Shown in pieces: positions 55,790 through 64,000 of a stretch of 64,000 nucleotides of DNA (positions within the stretch are counted from its first letter, which is position 1; each line of letters begins with the position of its first letter). This DNA comes from Nereocystis luetkeana (Eukaryota > Sar > Phaeophyceae > Laminariales > Laminariaceae): the NCBI GenBank assembly GCA_031213475.1, contig JARUPZ010000009.1, positions 4,745,601 to 4,809,600 of the forward strand. The letters run 5' to 3'. The position numbers and the translations under genes were made by a program. The notes below the pieces were generated by a model. That model saw nothing but the letters and a program-made list of their open reading frames with translations. It was not told the DNA's origin and did no database searches.

Positions 55790-56932
55790 TCAGAGTGTAG
55801 GGCTTGCGGCACCAAGCCACGGTTTCGAAACTACGTATTTCAACGTCTTCCTTTCCCGATGGACGCACCATCGAGATGATAGAGCGAGGTTCTCCACACG
55901 CCTATCCACCTCGTTTATTACAGCAAGGAGGCATGAGCGCTTGATAACGTAACTGTCGTTCTTGATGACGCTGAAATACCCCTCTACGCGCAAAGAGGCT
56001 GCCAAACCCAGCGGTATTGTCGCCTGATTATCGCAGTGCGCCCTGTGGCTCCGCTGGCTATGGGCGTCAAGCGAGGACTATTACAAGAGGATGGTGCGAG
56101 TTGACATGGAGTCTGCACTTGATCGCACTTACTTAGGAGGCGGTATGGCACGGATCGGTATCTCTCACTCTGGACGGCAGCAGTACGTGGGCAACCCACA
56201 TTATCCAGCAAGCACCTGGAACGTTCAACTTCTGCATGCCAGATAACTGCTTTAGCAATTCACGTGTAAACGTAGCCAGTGAGATATCCTTCACACTTGG
56301 TGCCCTTGACGGATAGTTTAACCTTGTCCCAAATTGCGTAAAGCGCCCGTAGCTCGTGTACATGGGTGAATGTGAATGTCTCTGAGGCGTGCACGTCGGA
56401 GAAAACTGAAATACGTTGAAAACCAGCATTCTCGAGAAACGTCGGAATAGGCGACGAAACTCACATTGCCGAAACTAGCAAACGCAGCCGCTTTGAAGCG
56501 CCGGTGCAGGCCCAAGATATGTCCATTCATCGCTCCTGTGGTTTTCTCCTCGAGATTCCTGATCATATGCCACGAGCTATGCAGATGCGCTGCGTTTGGA
56601 AGAACGTCCGCGATAGCGCTTGTCATGGCGGTTTCGGCGTCGGTAATTATCATATGTGGGAGAGATGTAAATCAGTGAGACGGCCACCGTTGGAGCACGC
56701 GAATTTCTATACATCACTCTCTAGTTTCGCAAATTTGAAATCACCGTGCGTGAACGGAAGTATCACCCCGGTTTGGGTGTTTTTTCCAACAACGATGAAC
56801 TGACCTTCGGGCGACCTTCACTACTCTTGATGGACAATCATATAACGATTTCGAAATAAGTTGTCTGCAGGTTTGAGACTGATCTTGCGCGAAGAAACCT
56901 GTTTTGTGCTCTGAATCAACAACGACAAACAA
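55790..56932 (-). pseudogene. Mutator-like (MULE) transposase remnant
   Basis: Minus-strand pieces in order. About 56932-56800: FVVVDSEHKTGFFAQDQSQT. About 56800-56660: FIVVGKNTQTGVILPFTHGD, then a stop. 56653-56318: IITDAETAMTSAIADVLPNAAHLHSSWHM, the MULE catalytic-domain pattern with conserved T-D, F/L-P-N-A and W-H. 56005-55790: SLRVEGYFSVIKNDSYVIKR, matching the x-x-R-V-E-x-x-F-S-x-I-K block found after the catalytic domain. At least two frameshifts and one stop separate them, and the usual Cys before W-H is Ser. No inverted repeat ends were identified. MULE relationship is clear; activity is not expected. Confidence 0.75.
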
Positions 56933-58059
56933 GCGCAGCTTTATGTCATACGTGCTTCATGGAAGGCTGTAAACAGTGCGCAAACGTCGTTCTCCAGACT
57001 GATTGAAGTTGGGTGAAGGCCGATATTTCGATACACTACAATTGAAGTGCACGCTAACGTCGCATTCGATAATCTCACGTGTTCGTCACGCACGTGTCAT
57101 CCTGGATAACAACACCACCAAAATGTCTGTCGCCAACCTGTTGGTTCTGGGTCGACAACTTCACCGACCGGAGTCGATGACAAGAGTCCAGGTCCCATTC
57201 CGCCCCACAGGAAAGTAAGTACAGTGGTCCCGGTACCAAATTTCTAGCCCCTTTTCGGGGTTCTTCTCAGGGTCCTGAAGGAACGTCGAGGTTGATGAGT
57301 TCGGATCATGGATGGCCTAGACTATATTGCGGAGCTCGTGCAGCAGCGTGTCCGTCGAATCATCGGCGGTAACGGCACTGTGAACCTGTTAAAAAAACGC
57401 AAAGCGAAGCGAGATACTGCTTGCCATTGCCTCGTCTCCACAAGACACGAGCAATTCTGCTTAGAAAGCACGGGCAACCCTCCCGGATGCGTGAAATCAC
57501 CAGTTAGTTTCATATCATAAGATGCCGTCAACGCTGAGACACTTTCCCTATCGTTCTCGAACACTCTTGAACACTTAACTGAATACGCCCGCCAGCTGTG
57601 AAAGCAAACACCTGCTTACTCGTTCGGGTGTCAGGTACGGGAGCTGAATAATCCGGAGTAGGTAGTTCACCCACTGAGCCACTGGCCGCTGAGGATGGTG
57701 TTTGGAGGCCGATGGACCACCCCGGCCTCTGCCTACGGTACTCCACACAGTGCCGACACATTTATGCTCAATTCCTGCTTGCCTATTCATGTGACAAACA
57801 CGAAATCCTGACGGCCGCAGCGCGTATGGTATCAAACTATCGCGCTTCAGGTACGTCGGGAGAGGCGGACTTAGAGCACGCTCGGCAACCTCTCCACGGC
57901 AGGAAACACAGGAGAGGTGCGGTGGGATCAGTTTGCCTCTGTACCGATCAATCAGCGGATTGTGGCGCAGTAGTCAACCAGCTGCCAACAGACGTAGTAT
58001 CTCGTCCTCATGTGCCAGCGCGGCCCGAAGTACGGAGCCCATCGTCAATATGAATTTTG
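56933..58059. other. Unassigned, possibly upstream MULE sequence
   Basis: A minus frame 57564-57322 of 80 codons (YDMKLTGDFTHPGGLPVLSK, then CSCL) and a plus frame 57712-58053 look moderately protein-like. Neither has a defined start or motif. Either could be part of the MULE or an unrelated exon. Confidence 0.3.
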
Positions 58060-58530
58060 GAAGGCTCATTCCTCAAGACACCTAAGGAATTTGGCATAGG
58101 AAACCGTGCTCAAATTCCCCATAGATAGAGAAAAGTATCGGGAGAATAAGAAACAAGTGCCGTTAAGCACCAGTAAAAGAAGAAACAGGGTGACTCCTGT
58201 GCGTCCGGGGTCAGCAGCCCAAGACAGTCGATCTCGTCCAAAATTCGACACAACAAGCCTCCAGCATATATTATCAGCCATGCAATTGCACATTATCGAA
58301 AGCTAGTTTTTCAAGATAATAAAGGAATTGTTCGTGGAACACGGTGCTCAAATGCTCAAAGGAAAATTAACGGCGGAACAAGAAACATGCACGTACCGCC
58401 ACAGTATAAAACACGAGAGGACGGGCGCTGCCTCCCAACGTTCGACACAACAAGCCTTCAGCTCTTACTCTCAACCATACAAGAAGACAAGCGAAAATGT
58501 TGTAAACTGCTGCTCACAAGCGTAAACAAA
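58060..58530. repeat. Two diverged tandem copies of a ~240-bp unit
   Basis: Copy 1 (about 58066-58306) and copy 2 (about 58307-58530) share TCAAGA--A--AAGGAATT, a GTGCTCAAAT word and TTCGACACAACAAGCCT in the same order. Overall identity is low. No coding sequence is supported. Confidence 0.7.
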
Positions 58531-60300
58531 TGTGTAATCGTATAAACACCGGTACGTACCGCGGCGAAGACGCGCGACTCTACCGCTGGTTTTCCGGAAA
58601 TAAATAATAATGAGCATTCACTTGGTTGGATTCCTGGAATATACCAGATGTACTTGAGTTATGAACGCACAACTTATACCATCTGGTTGCTGGTGGGAAA
58701 ACACTGCTTCTTCAGCACACAACAACATAATATATATCAAGGTATTGAACCCTCGGCCGAATAACACGTTTCTTATTAGAGCGCCCGTTTTGCTCGAGGG
58801 TATATAGAGCGTGCGATCGTACTGTAGTCACACTAAGACTGCCGGCACAACAGTACCATCGTACCGGGCGTGAGTTTGAACTGTACTGCTGCTGTTGTGT
58901 TCAACCCGGAGAAAAGCGCATGCTGAGTGTCTTGATAAATGTGAGGGCCGCAGCGACGATATCTGACGGGTCTATGGCGTGACACACATAACGAGAGAAG
59001 GTGGAGAGCATCTTCTCTCTGTTCGTGCGCGGGTTGCTGGGAGGTGGCTGTTGTGCTGAGGGGTCGGGTCCAAATGCCACTGGGCATCATTCTACCTGTT
59101 GTTATGTACGATGATGGTAGTACCTGCAGACTGGGGGTGCCTCCTTCCTTTACCGCGTACTTTGTTTCGGTCGTTAGGCCTGTGAGGGCTGCAAAAACGG
59201 GATTTGATGGTCCTATGACGTAATGCCTGCCGCAAAGGACGCTTCACTGTCGTCACCTACTGGTCCCTGGGAACCGTCCGGGGTGCTGGGGAGGGCATAT
59301 ACTACACAGGTTGATCGTGGATGCGGCTGGCTTGGATATGAGATACGCAAGGCTGGACACCAGGCGATAGAGCTCAAATGCCCCCGGAGTAGTGATTTGA
59401 GTGTCGACTACGTGGTAGCGATTATGAGCCCCTATCAACCCCCTCTTGCTGCTGGAAAAGTGTAAACTAACACGGGGTAGTTGACGCCAGCTATCTCCCA
59501 ATCAAATGTCTGAAATAACGCGAACGACGGGAGCCATCTTCCGACATGATCGCTGTATTGACGGGAACCACGGGAGCCACGTGAAATCACTCCGAACACA
59601 AACATGGTGAAGAAGGACACAGCTCGCACCTCACGCACCCGCCGTCATGCGTCGATTGACCTGCGATCTCGACATATAATCCGCCCATGGTCAACGAGCT
59701 TCGTACCGGGCAAGGCCAATGAGTGAAAATGATGGCCTCGGAGGTACCATTGGGACCCACCCGTGGCCTAGGGGGCGAGAGGTAGGCCGCGACGTCCTAC
59801 GCTCTTCGTCAAAACTTTCAAAAGTTAGGCTTCGTGTCAACGGAGAGGAATCAAGATTTTTCGTCGTCTGTTTTCTACCACACCAGCTGCTAAATGTGTT
59901 TTTAGTAGACGTCTGGGTCACCCACGTCACATATCACCGACCGAAGTGTGAGAGCCCTGTGACACTAGGGTGGGTCGGAGACCTTAACCAGCTCATTGCG
60001 TTCAGATTTCATGACGGCATTGTTGGTCTTGTTGATCGATGTCTGCCGAGGACTCTCCTAAAAGTTGGCGTTTGTCAATGGGAATGACTCCAGTGCCTGC
60101 CAGAACAGAGGTTTTATATACATTGCGCGGGGCGCAATTAAAGTCCGCGCGAGCTGTCCCGTGACGTTAAATATTTGCCTTGTTGTGTTGTTGTTGCTGT
60201 GAAGGGTATGAACGAAATCTGAGAGCGCTATGATGCGAATAATTAATTGGTAAATATTGCCACATAGAACATTATACATATACATGTAGCGTTTCAGGAT
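58531..60300. other. No firm gene; one weak 122-codon frame
   Basis: The plus frame 59719-60087 starts at ATG and includes LLNVFLVDVWVTHVTYHRPK, but the opposite strand is open through much of it. A plus frame at 59223-59465 (80 codons) includes a CGWLGYEIRKAGHQAIELKC patch. Neither has a known motif. Single-exon host genes or decayed repeat proteins are both possible. Confidence 0.3.
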
Positions 60301-60324
60301 AGAAGGTTTTGGCAACTTTCAGAA

Positions 60325-60400
60325 ATTTTGTCTTGCTAAAATAGCAAGTTTTCCGCTATTATTGCATTCGGTCGTTAAAAACGACCTTTAGTGAAAAAGG
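60325..60400. repeat. Hairpin-rich AT block, possible element end
   Basis: Contains TTGCTAAAATAGCAAG and GGTCGTTAAAAACGACC, two perfect short palindromes. A related block occurs inverted near the window end (63908-63975; CCGTTTTTAACGACACTG and AATAATAGCAAGTTT). Confidence 0.6.
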
Positions 60401-60592
60401 TTAAAAATTACCGTTAGGTTTTTGTTTGTACCGTATATACTATTCAAAATCGTCCCCCGTCAAATTGTGCCAGGAGTAAGGACCTGTGGCCACGCTATCA
60501 ACCAAGCGTCTCCTGGCCTCCAGGTCTCTGGTATCTCTAACGGTATAATCTCTAGATGTGTAGTCGAAAAACTTAAAACATCGCTAATTTCA

Positions 60593-60690
60593 CCCCCTTT
60601 TTTGGGATTGCAGTCCCGTTTTGTGGACAATCCACTAAAAGTCCAAGTATGTGTATGTTCCAAAAACGGGACTGGAGTCAGTCGCAAAAT
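60593..60690. mobile_element. Hairpin MITE, copy E (degraded)
   Basis: Inner arms are recognisable: ATTGCAGTCCCGTTTTGTGGACA on the left, TGTTCCAAAAACGGGACTGGAGTC on the right. The TTAA ends and CCCTTT termini are eroded, so this is the oldest of the five copies. Confidence 0.7.
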
Positions 60691-61268
60691 AGACGTATTA
60701 TTACGTATAAATAGTAGCACAGGAATGAATCAAGTACTCGCGCTTACGAATAATAGATGGCGACTCGGCATATGCCTACATTTTCGACGTGAAGCTAGAG
60801 TGAGGGTTTGTAACCGCGTGCCGTATTTTGTACTCGGAGTGGTAAAATAGTTGATGTAATAACTATCAAAGATTTTTTTTTATTGTCTTTTTTGCCCTTT
60901 TGTTGTTTGTTTCCCCCCCTAAATAACTTGATACCGTTGCTCTACCGGTAAGCACCCCGAGGGCTAAGGGAGGGGCAAGAAACGCTCGGATACCACAATC
61001 CGGACCAACTTCAACATCGGCTGATGTTTGACGGTGGTGACGGTTAGGCACTGGATAGCTTCACAGGCTCTTTACTTCATGTTCTCAGTGCCAACAGCTG
61101 TCGGTCGGCACTCGGTACTTGTTCTCAAATCAACCATGGTGGGCATTTTGTTTTTTTCCTCCGTCCCGTTTATGGTCTTCGGGTACTATCTATCGTCCCT
61201 CCTCCCATTTTATCGGTGACAATGAGAGCGCAGCCCTGGGTCGCTAAGCACAGTCTCTTCTCTCTCAT

Positions 61269-61715
61269 TTGTGGAGTTACCTACTGAGCTATAAGGGTAA
61301 AAAATCGATCGTTTACCCACCCCAGGGTAATCCTTATAGCACCCCCCCCTCTCTGAACGGCGAGATATTTAGGGCGTCGGAACCGCGTACACATGTATGT
61401 CTGTACGCTGACCTACTCACATCGTTTCAGTACCTGGGGACCAGGGGTATGTACTTCGAAGTATGTGTTTTCTGCCACGCGCGAGCGTTCCTCTAAACAA
61501 ATGTTCAAAGTGAGGTTGGAACCCTTGACCCGGACGGCGTCAAATAAAATTGAAGGGGTTACCTACTAAGCTATAGGGGTTAAATGTCGTTCGATCACCC
61601 CGCCCAGGGTAATCGAAATACCGCCCCCCCCCCCCCCCCCCTATGAACGGCGGGTTCTTTGGGGCGTTGGCACCGTTTACGTATGTATGTATGTAGGCTG
61701 ACCTACCCACTTCGT
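61269..61715. repeat. Two diverged tandem copies of a ~150-bp unit
   Basis: Copy 1 (about 61275-61435) and copy 2 (about 61556-61715) share GTTACCTACTRAGCTATARGG, CCAGGGTAATC, a C run (20 Cs in copy 2 at about 61624-61643), GAACGGCG and GCTGACCTAC-CAC. The distance between copies is about 285 bp. Nothing codes here. Confidence 0.8.
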
Positions 61716-63124
61716 CCAGGGTAATCCTTAAAACATCTTCCTAGCTACTACGTTACGGTTATTGCCATGCGTTTTTTTATCTCGAGAAGGCTTGAGCCCT
61801 TCCTCCCCTGGTCTACTTCTTGCTTTCTTTGAAGAATTCGGCGTTTAATGATGAACTATAATATTTAATAATAGTACGGTCCATGCAGGGCATTTTGTCC
61901 TTTTACTTATCAGTCAATATATTCTGAATAACTAACAATAATTTAATTGTAATGTGAAACAACAACCGCCGTGACCGCCGCCGCGAGCTACGCCGATAGC
62001 GGGTATGTGCTGTTTTGGCGGGGGGGCGGGGGGATGCAACATTTTCGACCAAAAACCGAAGTCACCTCGAAATCCGCCCAAAATATCCCGAAATGTCCCG
62101 AAGTGGGCGCTAAAGGTACCGCCACGCACAGCATACTCACAGATATAACCGTACCCTGGTACGTCTTTACAGCACAACAATGGAAACCAACGGACAATGG
62201 TACGTACGTACTACGCTGCCTTGTAGAAATCGCATGTATGTACGTAAAACGATACTTAAATTTACCTAAGTAAACGATATATATATTATGCATATATAAG
62301 TTACATGTGGCTGATATTTCAGCCATGGTGTATACCAGGGGTAAGCCTCACACACAAGCATCACGCCAGCAATATTCGTACCAATATTTTTGCACTAACG
62401 CCGAATCCATACATACCCAGCCACAAGAGGGACCTCATCGCGTCTCGACATACATGCCAAAACCACACCCAGTCAACGAAACAAACTTTCCTCTCCACAC
62501 GCCAAAACGATGGTTTCACCAAGTTATATACTTATTCACCACGTTCTTTTCCTCCTCCGGCTTCCACTTATTGAACATTTGAGTGTTTTGAAGGACGCAT
62601 ACAATCCGACATTCTTCTGCAGCTTCTAGGGTTATCGCCTCTGCTCACTTCTTGTCGTCAGCAATATTCTCGCCCCTCGCCCCCCCCCCAACTCTAGATC
62701 TTCTGCTGTTTGCGCGTGTGTTGTATCGTACAGACCATTTTCAGTGGAGATAATAGTACACTATTTTTAGAATGTAGGTTCATCTGGGTCCGTATCAGGT
62801 GGCGACAAAACAATTTCACGAATATCTCGGGAGGTTTCGCTTTTCTCAGAAAATCAAAACTCTCCGCGTGTTGGAATTGATAAAATGAATCGCTTGCCGT
62901 ACTCGTTTTATAAATTGTGTTGCTAGGTATCCTGAACAAAACGAATGAAGTCGACCTTCTACATCCAGTTTTACTTGAAAAACTCATTAAGATTCATTTT
63001 ATCGAATTAACAAAAACGTGTCGCGAGCTAATGTTCCGAGCTCCCCGAACCCGTTCAGATATATATCGAGAATCATGAGAGCATACCCCGGTCTTAAAAA
63101 ACGATTTAAGTGTTTCCAGTTCAT
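61716..63124. other. No supportable gene
   Basis: Open frames of 82-112 codons at 61932-62582 overlap on both strands and have no motif. A G run lies near 62020-62032 and a C run near 62680. Confidence 0.45.
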
Positions 63125-63745
63125 TCAGGATGCACAAATGCTCAAATGAAAAAAACGTCTATGGACCCTTGAGCGTACAGACAGGGCGTGTGTCCGTGTC
63201 TTTCGATGCCGGAACATCCACCTCCACCCCGTGAAAAACAGTACCTTGGTGCTGGGGACATTGTGGACAAATTGTCCTGCTTGGACCATATGACCCGAAA
63301 CTTTGTACCAGTATGTGTTTACTACAAGACTACCAGTAGAGCCGAAACTCTGTACTACAAGACTATTAATAATACGAGTATTAATTATTAATAGTGTATA
63401 GAACAAAGTTCCAGGAAACTGCCGTGGTAGTAAAATAAAAAACCTCCTTGTTTCAAGCAAGATCCGGTCCACATTCGACAACGTAAGGGGACGGACTTCG
63501 TACTCTTTTCGCCTCAATCTCATCAAGAAGCCGGAGGTGATAGGGCAGTCGTGGTGCTCGCGTTCAGTTTTAGCTTTTGTTTTCACTTTCTTGGCATCGT
63601 GTCCAGGATGAGCTTTGGGAACCAGCTCTTCTCTCGCGATTGTGATGGCTGCTAAAAACGTCTGAGAAGATGGATTAAAGAGTTGAAGAGTCAAAGTGCG
63701 CCACTCGCCAGCCTGCCTGCAGAAAACACGGGCATCATCCCCCAC
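63125..63745 (-). CDS. Weak candidate coding region
   Basis: A frame of 206 codons whose annotated start is GTG, so the real start is unknown. The upstream half looks protein-like: WRTLTLQLFNPSSQTFLAAI, then a basic patch KKVKTKAKTER that could be a nuclear-localisation signal. The downstream half is rich in Arg, Phe and Val without pattern. The first half could be an exon followed by an intron. Not recognised. Confidence 0.3.
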   Translation of the reverse strand: MGDDARVFCRQAGEWRTLTLQLFNPSSQTFLAAITIAREELVPKAHPGHDAKKVKTKAKTEREHHDCPITSGFLMRLRRKEYEVRPLTLSNVDRILLETRRFFILLPRQFPGTLFYTLLIINTRIINSLVVQSFGSTGSLVVNTYWYKVSGHMVQAGQFVHNVPSTKVLFFTGWRWMFRHRKTRTHALSVRSRVHRRFFHLSICAS

Positions 63746-64000
63746 TCCGTTGTTGGGCCGCCCCCTGCATTTTTGCAGGTACTGGTCCGTCCATCCAGAT
63801 ACTGCTGTGTGTCATCATATATATATCAAAAGCAGAAAAAGTCAAGAAATCATCTGCAATATTGAAACTCAGCAAACACGTGAAAACTCGCTGCAACATT
63901 TACCTATCGATAAGGGGCCGTTTTTAACGACACTGTTATAGCTTGCCTTAATAATAATAGCAAGTTTAGGAAAAATTGACAAATAAATATCGCATGACAT

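Overview
The window looks like repeat-dominated nuclear DNA of a eukaryote. It has no dense, co-oriented open frames, no operons and no prokaryotic start signals. It carries LTR retrotransposons, tRNA-derived SINEs with poly(A) tails, hAT, Mutator-like and piggyBac-like DNA transposons, MITEs and long microsatellites. A TE-rich alga or other protist is a reasonable guess, but I found no host gene that fixes the lineage. Only one plausible intact host-type gene is seen: 25192-25863 (minus), an intronless 223-residue protein with a possible N-myristoylation start.

Layout. 1-9.3 kb holds a broken gag-like CCCH-finger gene (2295-4383, minus), a low-complexity decayed coding stretch (5-6.3 kb) and long unassigned DNA. 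9.3-31 kb is a mosaic of six SINE copies (plus one divergent relative), four TTAA-flanked hairpin MITEs, a piggyBac-like element in two copies, and copies of a composite repeat that I call R1 (modules X and Y). 31.9-42.0 kb is a Russian-doll structure. One R1 copy (minus) was hit by an old Copia element (32764-39886, perfect 5-bp TSD, LTRs about 93% alike). That Copia element was later hit in its RT gene by a hAT element (36968-38379, perfect 8-bp TSD). The same R1 copy carries a second hAT element (40201-41972) that still encodes the C-terminal transposase dimerisation region. 44.6-46.2 kb holds a lone X module and a third hAT-type element (45504-46149, perfect 8-bp TSD).

46620-53604 is a young, nearly complete Copia element on the minus strand. 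It has LTRs over 99% alike, a gag frame, PR-IN-RT-RH, a polypurine tract, and a primer site that matches the anticodon half of initiator tRNA-Met rather than the tRNA 3' end. 53.6-64 kb holds a decayed Mutator-like transposase, two diverged tandem duplications, a further MITE and weak open frames.

The most unusual signal is not a gene. The 9-mer TACCTGGTA/TACCAGGTA occurs at least 14 times by hand count, where about 0.5 is expected by chance. In internal repeat pairs such sites appear as short blocks inserted between duplicated TA dinucleotides. Three empty/filled comparisons exist in this window (TA-CCTGG-TA, TA-CTGG-TA, TA-TTAA-TA). This is what excision footprints of TA-targeting (Tc1/mariner-like) elements, or of an undescribed micro-insertion process, would look like.
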